A stretch of 19,892 bases of DNA from contig JAIKZT010000043.1 in assembly GCA_024682015.1 (NCBI GenBank), positions 1 through 19,892 on the forward strand. Direction: 5' to 3'. This document shows, piece by piece, positions 1 through 7,476 of this stretch. The notes beneath the pieces are model-generated. The model made no database searches. It was not told where the DNA came from and saw only the letters and a program-made list of their open reading frames with translations. This DNA is from Clostridia bacterium. Lineage in GTDB: Bacteria; Bacillota; Clostridia; Peptostreptococcales; Anaerovoracaceae. The stretch's first letter is position 1; each line of letters opens with the position of its first letter. The position numbers were made by a program, and so were the translations under genes.

Positions 1-507
1 TTTGACCGCCGAAAGGCGCTGGCGCAGCAGACGGAACTGCTGACCCTGAAGAAAGAACACATAGAAGGGCTGCTCGCCTTATGCCGCAGCCTGCAGGAGA
101 AAGGAGAAAAACCATTGGATTTCAAGGCATTTGATTCCGCCAGGCTCGAGGAATACTCGAAGAAGGCGAAGGAGCAGTGGGGCGCGACAGCGGCCTATCA
201 GGAATATGAAGAGAAGAGCAAAGGCCGTTCGAAGGAAAGCGAGAAGGACATCGCATCAGGGCTCATGAAGATCTTCGAGGAGTTCGGCGCCATGAAGGAC
301 GGTGACCCTGCTTCCGAAGAGGCTCAGGGCCAGGTCCGAAAGCTGCAGGCCTATATCTCGGCGCACTACTACCGGTGCACGGACGAGATCCTGCAAGGAC
401 TCGGCAAGATGTACGCGGCCGGCGGAGAATTTACCGAAAACATCGACAAGGCCGGCGGGGCGGGCACCGCTGCGTTCGTCAGCCGCGCGATCGACGCCTG
501 CCGGTAG
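1..507 (+). CDS. MerR-family regulator, C-terminal TipAS domain (5' partial)
   Basis: The reading frame is open from the first base and stops at 507, so the N-terminal MerR DNA-binding domain lies outside the window. The visible 168 residues begin with the end of the dimerisation coiled coil (KKEHIEGLLALCRSLQEKGE). They continue into an all-helical TipAS-type domain (about residues 40-165), with the family patterns EEYSKKAKEQWG, then a helix around FGAMKDGDPASEEAQ, then ISAHYYRCTDEILQGLGKMY. In the TipA family this domain binds hydrophobic peptide antibiotics or other ligands, and the MerR half activates a promoter with a long spacer. The ligand here cannot be told. The TTG at 115 is internal to the frame and is not the start. 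Family assignment is firm; ligand and target are unknown. Confidence 0.9.
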   Translation, partial: FDRRKALAQQTELLTLKKEHIEGLLALCRSLQEKGEKPLDFKAFDSARLEEYSKKAKEQWGATAAYQEYEEKSKGRSKESEKDIASGLMKIFEEFGAMKDGDPASEEAQGQVRKLQAYISAHYYRCTDEILQGLGKMYAAGGEFTENIDKAGGAGTAAFVSRAIDACR

Positions 508-558
508 ACGATCCTTGAAAGGCATGGCCATGCGGTAGGAAAGCAAAGGACTGCAGCG

Positions 559-1681
559 GTGGCCGTGTCCCGTTACGGGCGTCGTTCCGCAGGCTCCCGC
601 GGGATGAAGATCGAGACTTTCGTGCCGCCTTCAGGCAGGGATGCGATGTCGAGCGTCCCTCCGCACATCTACGACATGCTCTTTGCGCCGGACGGCGGAC
701 TGTGGCTGCTGGGCGCAAACGGCATCTATTATATCGACGCAGAGAACGCGGAGGCGGAAGGGACCGCAGAGTACTCGTTCTTCAGCGTTTCCACCGGCCT
801 GCCCCACATGGCTACGGCGAATTCCCGGAGCTACGTTTTTCCGGAAGGGGACGCCTATGTCGCCTGCACGGACGGTATTCTGGGGCTGAACGTTTCGCGC
901 AGTTCAAACGACCGCGCGCAGCTGCGGTTTTCGGTCCCCTATATCGAGGCGGACGGCCTGCGCATCCTGCCCGGCGGGACGTATCGCTTCGTCATGAGCG
1001 ATGCGAAAGCCGGGGATGGCGAGACGCCGTACGCCGTCACCATCGTCAAGGAAAAGCTTCTGAAGGAGAAGGCCGGCTTTCAGATCGGCGTTATCGCGGC
1101 GATGATCCTAGCAGCTGCGGGCGTTACGCTGCTCCTTCTGAGGAGACAGGAGGCTAAGGCCGCTAGGGAAAGGGAGAAGGACCGCATCGCGCAGGAGCTC
1201 GACATGGCTTCCGACCTTCAGACATCCATGCTTCCGAGCCGTTTCCCCGCGTTTCCCGATCGCCCCGAATTCGACCTCTGCGCGTCCATGGATCCCGCCA
1301 AGGAAGTCGGAGGGGACTTTTACGACTTCTTCCTCGTGAATGAGGATCTTCTCGCCCTCGTCACCGCGGACGTCAGTGGAAAGGGCGTTCCTGCAGCGCT
1401 CTTCATGATGGTCTCCAAGACCCTGCTCAGGAACAGCGCGGAGACCGGCATCAGCCCGTCGGCCGTGCTCCTGGAGGTGAACAGCCAGATCGCCCAAAGC
1501 AACAAGAACAACATGTTCGTAACGGTGTGGCTTGGCGTTCTCGAACTTTCGACGGGCCGGCGCCGTTTCCGCGCTGCCAAAGGAGATCGCAGACCACGTA
1601 CAGGATGCCGTCAACGCCTTCGTCAAGGATGCTCCTCAGTTCGATGACATCACGATGCTCGTCCTGAAGTACAACGGCTGA
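559..1681 (+). pseudogene. Decayed membrane sensor phosphatase (propeller remnant, TM, SpoIIE/PP2C domain)
   Basis: The + frame from 559 to about 1560 encodes three parts. First is a short remnant of a two-component-regulator beta-propeller with its Y_Y_Y-like end. Next is one membrane helix (GVIAAMILAAAGVTLLLL). Last is the first half of a SpoIIE-type serine phosphatase, with linker RIAQELDMASDLQTSMLP, metal-site motif EVGGDFYDFF and ADVSGKGVPAALFM. After GVLELSTG the frame turns into Arg-rich nonsense. The true PP2C C-terminus (LPKEIADHVQDAVNAF, then QFDDITMLVLKYNG) resumes in a different frame from about 1573 and stops at 1681. About 70-90 residues of the phosphatase core are missing at that junction, and most of the propeller is missing upstream. 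Intact relatives dephosphorylate anti-sigma-factor antagonists. The GTG at 559 is not a credible native start. I read this as a pseudogene with deletions plus a frameshift; an assembly error is the alternative. Confidence 0.8.
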
Positions 1682-1744
1682 GGCCCTCGGACTGGACAGA
1701 GAAGGCAGGGGGACCGTCCGGACGGGAAAGACGCAAACAGAGAG

Positions 1745-1775
1745 AAAAGCACCGTTTCCCGCGGTGCTTTTTCAG
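1745..1775 (+). terminator. Intrinsic terminator
   Basis: A 10-bp perfect stem (AAAAGCACCG at 1745-1754 with CGGTGCTTTT at 1762-1771) encloses a 7-nt loop and runs into a T tract. It lies after the phosphatase relic and just before purB. Confidence 0.8.
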
Positions 1776-1777
1776 TA

Positions 1778-1783
1778 TATAAT
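1778..1783 (+). promoter_or_regulatory. Candidate -10 box for purB operon
   Basis: A perfect TATAAT lies 40 bp upstream of the purB start. No convincing -35 is seen at 16-18 bp, where the terminator stem lies, so the promoter is only partly supported. Confidence 0.45.
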
Positions 1784-1823
1784 GAAAGCGTACCTATCGC
1801 ATACGTTACCAGGAGTTTTAACC

Positions 1824-3236
1824 ATGTACGACAAATACGAATCGCCGCTGAGTTCGCGCTACGCGTCGGACTACATGCTCAACCTTTTTTCGGCTCAGAC
1901 CCGCGCGGAGACCTGGCGCAGGCTCTGGATCGCGCTGGCGAGGGCGCAGAGCCAGCTCGGCCTTCCGGTGACGCCCGAACAGGTCGCGGAACTGGAGGCT
2001 CACGTGTCCGACGTCGACTTCGAGGCTGTGCGGATCAAAGAGAAGGAGGTCCGCCACGACGTAATGGCGCACGTGCACGCCTACGGGCTCGTCGCGCCGA
2101 AAGCCGCGGGCATCATCCACCTGGGGGCCACGAGCTGCTACGTTACAGACAACGGCGACATCATCCTGTTTAAAAAGGGTCTGGAATACCTGCGCCGCGA
2201 ACTGAAGGCGGCCATGCGGCCTCTTGCGGAATTCTGCCTGAAATACAAGGACATGCCCTGCCTGGGATATACGCATTACCAGCCGGCTCAGCCGGTCACG
2301 GTCGGCAAGCGCGCCAGCCTGTGGCTGCAGGATTTCGCTTCGGATCTGGAGGAACTGGATTTCGTCATCGGACAGATGAAGTTCCTCGGCAGCCGCGGCA
2401 CGACCGGCACGGAGGCCAGCTTCATGGAGCTGTTCGAGGGAGACGAGGCGAAGATCGACGAGATGAACCGCCTCATCGCCGCGGAATTCGGCTTTGAAAA
2501 ACGCTTCGACGTGTGCGGGCAGACGTATCCCAGAAAGCTCGACAGCCTCATCCTGAACTGCCTGGCGTCCATCGGCCAGAGCGCCTACAAGATGGCGGAC
2601 GACATTCGCCTGCTGCAGCACGACCGGCAGATCGAGGAACCGTTCGAGAAGAGCCAGATCGGCTCGTCGGCCATGGCCTACAAGCGCAATCCCATGCGGT
2701 CCGAGCGCATCTGCTCGCTTTCCCGCTATCTCATCATCGACGCCCAGAATGCGGCTCAGACGGCAGCGACGCAATGGCTGGAACGCACGCTGGACGATTC
2801 CGCCAACCGCCGCATCTCCATGCCGGAGGGCTTTCTGGCCTGCGACGCGGTGCTGCGCCTCGTCAAGAACGTGGCGGACGGGCTCGTCGTCAACGAGAAG
2901 ATCGTGGAAAAGACGCTGCGCGATTACCTGCCGTTTTCTGCGACGGAGAACATCCTGATGGAGGGCGTCAAGCGGGGCGGTGACCGGCAGAAGCTGCACG
3001 AGGTCATCCGCAGGGCTTCCATGAATGCGACCGCGAAGATGAAGGCGGGCGAGCCCTGGGACCTGCTGGAGGAACTGTCGCAGGAGCCCTCGTTCGGCAT
3101 GACGAAGGCCGAAATGGAGAGCCTGCTCGACCCGAAGGCGTTCACCGGGCGCAGCGCGCACCAGGTCGAGGCCTTCGTGGGCAAAGTCATGCCGCTCATC
3201 CAGGACGAGGACATTGAGGTCAGCATTGAGATCTGA
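1824..3236 (+). CDS. purB: Adenylosuccinate lyase (eukaryote-type)
   Basis: This enzyme cleaves SAICAR to AICAR and adenylosuccinate to AMP, releasing fumarate, in cytosolic purine synthesis. The 470-residue length fits the long, animal-like branch rather than the roughly 430-residue Bacillus form. Recognisable blocks are YESPLSSRYAS at the N-terminus, RHDVMAHVHAYG (His78 region), GIIHLGATSCYVTDN, GYTHYQPAQPVTVGKR (His151, probable general acid), GTTGTEASF, the fumarase/aspartase signature IGSSAMAYKRNPMRSER (Ser281/282 on the catalytic loop), and WLERTLDDSANRR. The signature carries Ala where SSAMPYKRNP is usual. The start at 1824 has an AGGAG at 1811-1815; an in-frame ATG at 1764 would lie inside the terminator hairpin. 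The gene heads a run with the peptidase and transporter genes downstream (50-bp and 14-bp gaps), so it is probably cotranscribed. Function is near certain. Confidence 0.96.
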   Translation: MYDKYESPLSSRYASDYMLNLFSAQTRAETWRRLWIALARAQSQLGLPVTPEQVAELEAHVSDVDFEAVRIKEKEVRHDVMAHVHAYGLVAPKAAGIIHLGATSCYVTDNGDIILFKKGLEYLRRELKAAMRPLAEFCLKYKDMPCLGYTHYQPAQPVTVGKRASLWLQDFASDLEELDFVIGQMKFLGSRGTTGTEASFMELFEGDEAKIDEMNRLIAAEFGFEKRFDVCGQTYPRKLDSLILNCLASIGQSAYKMADDIRLLQHDRQIEEPFEKSQIGSSAMAYKRNPMRSERICSLSRYLIIDAQNAAQTAATQWLERTLDDSANRRISMPEGFLACDAVLRLVKNVADGLVVNEKIVEKTLRDYLPFSATENILMEGVKRGGDRQKLHEVIRRASMNATAKMKAGEPWDLLEELSQEPSFGMTKAEMESLLDPKAFTGRSAHQVEAFVGKVMPLIQDEDIEVSIEI

Positions 3237-3286
3237 TGCCCGGCCAGGTATCGGAAGCGAGAATCGGAATGCTACGAGGTAGGCAT

Positions 3287-4618
3287 ATGGATCAATCGGA
3301 AAGAACGAGAAAATATACGGAAGCGCTGCAGCGCATGATCCGCATCGAAACGGTTTCGGACCCGGATCGCCGCAGCCCTCAGGAGAACTTCGAGGCCTTC
3401 CGCGGCCTGTTGCGCGAGCTGTTTCCGCACGCATACAGCGCCTGCGCCGTGCGGGAGTTCGACGGGTCACTGCTGCTGAAGTGGCCGGGGAGGGACAGAG
3501 AGGCGCTGCCGGTGCTTTTCATGAACCACCAGGACGTGGTCCCGGCGGGCGCAGATGGCTGGCAGCACGCGCCGTTTTCGGGAGAGGTCGCGGACGGCAT
3601 GCTCTGGGGGCGTGGCACGCTCGACGACAAGGGCGGCCTGTGGGCCATGCTGCAGGCCGCAGACGAACTGGCCGCGGAGGGCTTCGTTCCGCCGCGGGAC
3701 ATCTGGTTTGAAAGCGGCTGCGACGAGGAAGTACACGGGCGCGGCGCCGCGGCAATCTCGCGGTGGCTGCAGGAGAACGGCGTGCGCTTCGAGATGGTGT
3801 TCGATGAGGGCGGCGACGTGGTGCGCGACCCGATCGCCGGCGCGAAGGGACGCTTCGCCATGATAGGCGTGGGCGAAAAGAGCGTGGTCAACCTGAAGTT
3901 TACGGCGCGCTCGGACGGCGGACACGCTTCGGCGCCGGGAAAGAACACCCCGCTGGTGCAGCTGGGCAAGTTCATGGCCTACGTGGATCGCAACCAGATC
4001 TTCGACGTGGAGCTTTCCCCGACGCTGTCGGAGATGCTCTCGCGGCTCGCTCCCTTCATGGGCAAGGCTGGAAAACTCGCCGGGAAGGCGGACAAGCTGA
4101 GGAAGCCCGTGGAGATCCTGAAGCCCAAACTGGGCGGAACGGTCGGCGCCCTTCTGAGCACGACCATCGCCTTTACGCAGATCGGCGGCGGGGAGGCGGT
4201 CAATTCCATCCCGCGCGAGGCCTGGGTCGTGGCCGACATGCGCTGCTCCCACCACCAGGGACAGGAGGCGTCCATCGCGAAGATCGCGAAGGTCGCAAAG
4301 CGCTACGGCCTGGAGACAGAGATTCTGGAAAAGGAAGTGCCGTCCGGGCTGGCGGACTGCCATGGGAAAGCGTTCCGCCTCGTCGAGGAGGCCGTGCGCG
4401 CGACGCTTCCCGGCGTGGATGCCTGCGTGCCCTACATCATGACGGGCGCGTCGGACTCCCGCTATTTCGACCGGGTCTGCAGCCAGTGCATCCGCTTTCT
4501 TCCGTTTGCGATCGACGGGTCACAGCTGGATTCGATCCACGGCGTAAACGAGTACGTGGACGTGGAGACGCTGGTTCCCGCGGTGGAATACTACAAGTAC
4601 CTGATGCAGCACGTTTAG
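3287..4618 (+). CDS. M20-family metallopeptidase / amidohydrolase
   Basis: A 443-residue di-zinc hydrolase of the M20 clan (carboxypeptidase, dipeptidase, acylase relatives). The metal and catalytic motifs are all present in order: MNHQDVVP (His81, Asp83), GRGTLDDKG (Asp113/114), ESGCDEEVHG (Glu147/148, general base and ligand), SDGGHASAPGKNTP (dimerisation lid domain), MTGASDSRYF and a C-terminal SIHGVNEYV (His418). Overall it looks most like the Pm20d1/carboxypeptidase-S group. There is no signal peptide, so it is cytoplasmic. The start at 3287 is preceded by GAGGT at a proper distance. An alternative ATG at 3236 overlaps the purB stop (TGATG) but would add a 17-residue tail foreign to the family. 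The transporter gene follows after 14 bp, suggesting uptake and then cytoplasmic hydrolysis of a peptide or N-acyl amino acid. The exact substrate is unknown. Confidence 0.9.
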   Translation: MDQSERTRKYTEALQRMIRIETVSDPDRRSPQENFEAFRGLLRELFPHAYSACAVREFDGSLLLKWPGRDREALPVLFMNHQDVVPAGADGWQHAPFSGEVADGMLWGRGTLDDKGGLWAMLQAADELAAEGFVPPRDIWFESGCDEEVHGRGAAAISRWLQENGVRFEMVFDEGGDVVRDPIAGAKGRFAMIGVGEKSVVNLKFTARSDGGHASAPGKNTPLVQLGKFMAYVDRNQIFDVELSPTLSEMLSRLAPFMGKAGKLAGKADKLRKPVEILKPKLGGTVGALLSTTIAFTQIGGGEAVNSIPREAWVVADMRCSHHQGQEASIAKIAKVAKRYGLETEILEKEVPSGLADCHGKAFRLVEEAVRATLPGVDACVPYIMTGASDSRYFDRVCSQCIRFLPFAIDGSQLDSIHGVNEYVDVETLVPAVEYYKYLMQHV

Positions 4619-4632
4619 AGAGGTAAAAGTTC

Positions 4633-6081
4633 ATGGCTCGCAGCAAACAGAGTCCTGAAAAAAACGATAAGCCTTCGGGACCGCTGAGCACGGATGGAAT
4701 CAGCATCGGCGTGCGGTCGTTCGTCATCGCCATTGCGATCATCTTCGCGCTCATGGTCGCCACGTATGTGCTTACGCTCGTCATTCCGGGCGGCGAATAC
4801 GCGCAGACCGTGGATGCGGCCGGAAACACCGTCATCGACACCGCGGCGGGCTTCCGCTATGTGGAGGGCGGCCTGCCATTCTGGAAGTGGCTGCTGTCAC
4901 CTGTTCTCGTGCTGGGCGCGGAAGGGTCCGGCACGCTCATCGCGGTGCTCGTCTTTCTCGTCGTCATCGGCGGCGTGTTCAATTCGCTGGCCTGCGGAGG
5001 CCTCATGAACTACATGCTCGGCAAGATCGTGCACCGCTTCGGCAGCGTGCGCTACAAGCTCATGGCGGTCCTGCTGTTCTTCTTCATGGCCATGGGCTCG
5101 CTCGTGGGGTCGTTCGAGGAGATCATTCCCATGGCGCCCATCGTCGTGGCGCTGGCAGTCGCGCTGGGCTGGGACTCCGTAACGGGCGTCGCCATGTCGC
5201 TGCTCGCGGCTGGCTGCGGCTTCGCGGCGGGCGTGGCCAATCCGTTCACGATCGGCGTGGCGCAGGGGCTCGCAGGCCTTCCGATGTTCAGCGGCATCTG
5301 GCTGCGCGCGCTGTCGTTCGCGCTGATCTACCTGCTGCTCTGGCGGTTTGTGAGGGGTCATGCGAAAAGGATCGAGCGGCCGGCGCAGGAGAGCGCGGGG
5401 ACAGACAGCTTCGCGGCTGACCCGAAGATGGACCGCGGCCTGCTTGCCTTCGGCGTCATCCTCGGTGTTGGCATCGCGGTCGTGCTGAGCTCGGCGTTTC
5501 TCACGTTCCTGCAGGATTACACGATGATCATCGTCGCGCTCATGTTCCTCGCGGGCGGCATCGCAGCGGTGCTGCTGTCCGGGATGAGCCTGCGGGAACT
5601 CGCCCGCACGTTCGGCAAGGGTGTCGTCGCCATCGCGCCGTCCATCCTGATGATCCTGATGGCCTCGTCCATCAAGTACACCATGGTCGAGGGCAAGATC
5701 CTCGACACGCTGCTGCACGGCGCTCAGCAGCTCGCCGGCGGCATGCCCAAATGGGGGGTCGTGCTGTTCATCTACCTCATCTGCCTCGTCATGAACTTCT
5801 TCATTTCGTCGGGGTCTGCGAAGGCGTTCCTGCTGATCCCCATCATCGCGCCGCTCGCACAGCTGTTCGGCATCAGCATGCAGCTGGCCATTGTGGCATT
5901 CGCGTTCGGCGACGGCTTCAGCAACGTCATCTACCCGACGAACGCGGGACTGCTGATCACGCTGGGGCTGTCGGACGTGAGCTACAGCGAATGGGCGAAG
6001 TATTCGCTGAAGTTCCAGCTGCTGAACCTGCTGCTGACTTGTTGCATCCTGCTCTTCGGATTGGCGGTGGGGTATCAGTAA
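4633..6081 (+). CDS. YfcC-family membrane transporter
   Basis: A 482-residue polytopic protein with about 11-12 hydrophobic segments. It shows the YfcC/DcuC-superfamily marks: an N-terminal helix followed by IPGGEY, the region GVFNSLACGGLMNYMLGKIVHRFG, MGSLVGSFEEIIPMAPI, GCGFAAGVANPFTIGVAQGLAGLP, and in the second half NFFISSGSAKAFLLIPIIAPL and FGDGFSNVIYPTNAGLLI. These two re-entrant Asn/Pro/Gly-rich stretches form the substrate site in related ion-coupled carriers. Family members are predicted secondary transporters for carboxylates, basic amino acids or peptides; the substrate here cannot be read. The ATG at 4633 follows GAGAGGT with good spacing. It sits 14 bp after the M20 peptidase gene and ahead of a clear terminator, so it ends the operon. 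Confidence 0.9.
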   Translation: MARSKQSPEKNDKPSGPLSTDGISIGVRSFVIAIAIIFALMVATYVLTLVIPGGEYAQTVDAAGNTVIDTAAGFRYVEGGLPFWKWLLSPVLVLGAEGSGTLIAVLVFLVVIGGVFNSLACGGLMNYMLGKIVHRFGSVRYKLMAVLLFFFMAMGSLVGSFEEIIPMAPIVVALAVALGWDSVTGVAMSLLAAGCGFAAGVANPFTIGVAQGLAGLPMFSGIWLRALSFALIYLLLWRFVRGHAKRIERPAQESAGTDSFAADPKMDRGLLAFGVILGVGIAVVLSSAFLTFLQDYTMIIVALMFLAGGIAAVLLSGMSLRELARTFGKGVVAIAPSILMILMASSIKYTMVEGKILDTLLHGAQQLAGGMPKWGVVLFIYLICLVMNFFISSGSAKAFLLIPIIAPLAQLFGISMQLAIVAFAFGDGFSNVIYPTNAGLLITLGLSDVSYSEWAKYSLKFQLLNLLLTCCILLFGLAVGYQ

Positions 6082-6117
6082 GGCTCAGGGGCAGTTCTCC
6101 CAGCCGTATTCTCTCTC

Positions 6118-6146
6118 AACACAGGGGCTAGCCCCCTGTGTTTTTA
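6118..6146 (+). terminator. Intrinsic terminator of purB-M20-yfcC run
   Basis: An AACACAGGGG / CCCCTGTGTT stem of 10 bp with a 5-nt loop (CTAGC) runs directly into a T tract at 6141-6145, just after the transporter gene. Confidence 0.9.
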
Positions 6147-6207
6147 TGTCTCCTGACATTCTGTAATTTTTATTAAATAATTTGTAAAATTTAATTGACA
6201 TAATGTC
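6146..6207. promoter_or_regulatory. Candidate operator: paired ATGTC/GACAT half-sites
   Basis: Four copies of the same half-site occur in two palindromes: ATGTC-N4-GACAT at 6146-6159 and GACAT-A-ATGTC at 6197-6207. The second covers the last bases of the -35 box of the XRE operon. That placement fits autorepression by the small XRE regulator; binding is inferred. Confidence 0.5.
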
Positions 6208-6223
6208 GCGCAGGTGGTATAGT
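6195..6223 (+). promoter_or_regulatory. Sigma-A promoter of XRE/membrane-protein operon
   Basis: A perfect -35 TTGACA (6195-6200), a 17-bp spacer and TATAGT (6218-6223) lie 33 bp upstream of the regulator start codon. An AGGAAGGTGAT ribosome site follows. Confidence 0.9.
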
Positions 6224-6256
6224 AATGCCAGAACGAAACAGGAAGGTGATCGAGTC

Positions 6257-6454
6257 ATGAAAAATCTGAAACTAAAATCCGCCCGCGCCGCGAAGGACCT
6301 GTCTCAGGCAGACCTCGCACAGATGTGCGGCGTATCGAGGCAGACCATCAACGCCATCGAAAAGGGCGATTACAATCCGACGATCAATCTGTGCATCTCC
6401 ATCTGCCAGGCGCTGGACGTAACGCTAAACGATCTATTTTGGGAGGAAGTATAA
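6257..6454 (+). CDS. Small XRE-family HTH regulator
   Basis: A 65-residue protein that is almost entirely one Cro/CI-type helix-turn-helix domain. The recognition region LSQADLAQMCGVSRQTINAIEKGDYNPT is typical of the compact YozG/YgzD-type regulators that pair with a membrane protein. The start at 6257 has AGGAAGGTGAT upstream. An in-frame ATG at 6203 lies between the -35 and -10 boxes and can be excluded. The membrane protein gene begins 1 nt after the stop, its ribosome site (GGGAGGAAG) lying inside this gene's last codons, so the two are translationally linked. Probable role: DNA-binding repressor of its own operon; the inducing signal is unknown. Confidence 0.92.
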   Translation: MKNLKLKSARAAKDLSQADLAQMCGVSRQTINAIEKGDYNPTINLCISICQALDVTLNDLFWEEV

Positions 6455-6455
6455 A

Positions 6456-6923
6456 ATGTTTAAGAACAAGAAAAACAATCTGGACGAAAGACAGGAGCAG
6501 ATCCTGCTGCAGATCGAGCACAACGGCTGCTGGCTGAGCTACGCGGGACTGCTGATCGCCATCCTGGTACAGCAGGTCGTCTACAAGGGGGACTTTCGTT
6601 ACGTGCTCGGCGAATGGATCGTCTTCTTCGCGCTTTGCGTTTACATGATGTACGCTTGCATGAAAAACGGCATCTGGGACCGCCACTTAAAGCCGAACGC
6701 GAAGAGCAACGCGCTGGCTTCGCTCGTTGGGGGACTGGTCGTCGGCTTCTTCATTTTCCTGATGGTCTTCCGGAACTTCCCGGACAAGCCCGCCGGTTCC
6801 ATCGCCGCAGGCGTGTTCGCTGGATTCAGCGTCTTCGTGCTCTGCTTCTTGTTCCTCAGCCTCTCAGCCAGGGCCATCAAGAAAAGACAGGCCGAACTGG
6901 AATCGGAACCGGAGGAGGAATAG
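6456..6923 (+). CDS. Four-helix membrane protein, DUF6773-like
   Basis: A 155-residue protein with a polar N-terminus (KKNNLDERQEQILLQIEHNG). Four hydrophobic segments follow, roughly residues 25-45, 53-72, 88-108 and 114-138, then a charged C-terminal tail (AIKKRQAELESEPEEE). The DERQ-then-helices layout and the partner XRE gene match the DUF6773-type family common in Clostridia. No biochemical function is established for that family. A membrane partner or sensor for the upstream regulator is a reasonable guess only. The family name is from memory of the pattern, so treat it as probable. Confidence 0.75.
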   Translation: MFKNKKNNLDERQEQILLQIEHNGCWLSYAGLLIAILVQQVVYKGDFRYVLGEWIVFFALCVYMMYACMKNGIWDRHLKPNAKSNALASLVGGLVVGFFIFLMVFRNFPDKPAGSIAAGVFAGFSVFVLCFLFLSLSARAIKKRQAELESEPEEE

Positions 6924-7058
6924 AGAGCTTAGCCTCTGAGGTGCAGCTGATCTCTCATTTATCGGGCAGGTTCCGCGGTGCCGCTGCAGGTCTCTCATGG
7001 CGCAGCTTTTCCGGGGCCGTTCAGGATTTGCCTTTCTGAAAGAGGCCCGCGCAGCCGA

Positions 7059-7380
7059 ATGTTAAACAAATTCAAGATTCCTGCATTCTGCTTAACATAA
7101 ACGATCGGTTTATGGACGGTAAATGCAGGAATCTTTTCTGTATGTGAGTAAATGTTAAGCATTTCGTCAATCCGACGAAAAAATTTAACATAAACGACCG
7201 GTTTATGGACGGTGAATGCAGGATTTTTTATCTGAATGCGAATGGCTGCGAAAAAAATGTTAAGCATATGGCTCTTTTAGTGAATATGCTTAACATTATC
7301 GAATGCAACCTCTTTCAAAGACGGGAATCATCTTCGCGGAATGTTAAGCGGCAGAAGCATTTTCCCGAAATGTTTAACGA
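7059..7380. repeat. Array of four 40-bp palindromic units (GTTAA...TTAAC)
   Basis: Four units have the pattern ATGTTAA-N26-TTAAC(A/G)(T/A) and each is exactly 40 bp: 7059-7098, 7152-7191, 7257-7296 and 7341-7380. Spacers are 53, 65 and 44 bp. The interiors differ in sequence but two keep a hairpin. In the third unit the arms are a perfect 13-bp inverted repeat (7257-7269 with 7284-7296). In the second, an inner TTTCGTC/GACGAAA stem with a 5-nt loop sits inside the outer ATGTTAA/TTAACAT arms. Conserved ends and length with variable interiors suggest selection on shape or on the ends. The same ends recur in the units near the nuclease-like gene. Confidence 0.85.
7092..7229. repeat. Direct repeat between palindromes, plus 14-bp inverted repeat
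   Basis: A segment starting TTAACATAAACGA, with core CGGTTTATGGACGGT and ending ATGCAGGA, occurs at 7092-7130 and again at 7185-7223, offset 93 bp, with two clear mismatches. The first copy ends in AATGCAGGAATCTT (7122-7135), the exact complement of AAGATTCCTGCATT at 7074-7087 inside the first palindrome. This allows a second, larger foldback around that unit. Confidence 0.8.
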
Positions 7381-7476
7381 TCCGCTGAAACAGGACTGGC
7401 GGGCCAGCTCGATGGAAGGCGCTTCCCGTGACCCTCCCATGGCCAAAGCTCCGTGGGCTCTGCCAGCTGCCTGGTG

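Larger units (their letters stand above)
6924..7476. other. Gene-free stretch with palindrome array
   Basis: I see no credible gene in these 553 bp. The left 130 bp hold no recognisable feature. The middle (7059-7380) is the four-unit palindrome array. The last 96 bp lead to the 3' end of the minus-strand GyrI-like gene. A 90-codon minus frame across 6995-7267 is made of the repeats themselves. Confidence 0.7.

Noticed and set aside
1818..3470. A 550-codon minus-strand open frame opposite purB
   Set aside because: It is the shadow of a GC-rich gene: no protein family is recognisable, and the + strand codes a clearly conserved enzyme.
6995..7267. A 90-codon minus-strand frame (MLNIFF...) over the palindrome array
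   Set aside because: It is built from the repeats and has no ribosome site. The repeated peptide is explained by the direct DNA repeat; kept only as a check under the spacer finding.
7059..7380. CRISPR array
   Set aside because: The conserved part is only the ends of each unit, interiors differ, the spacers share sequence with each other, and no cas gene is in view.
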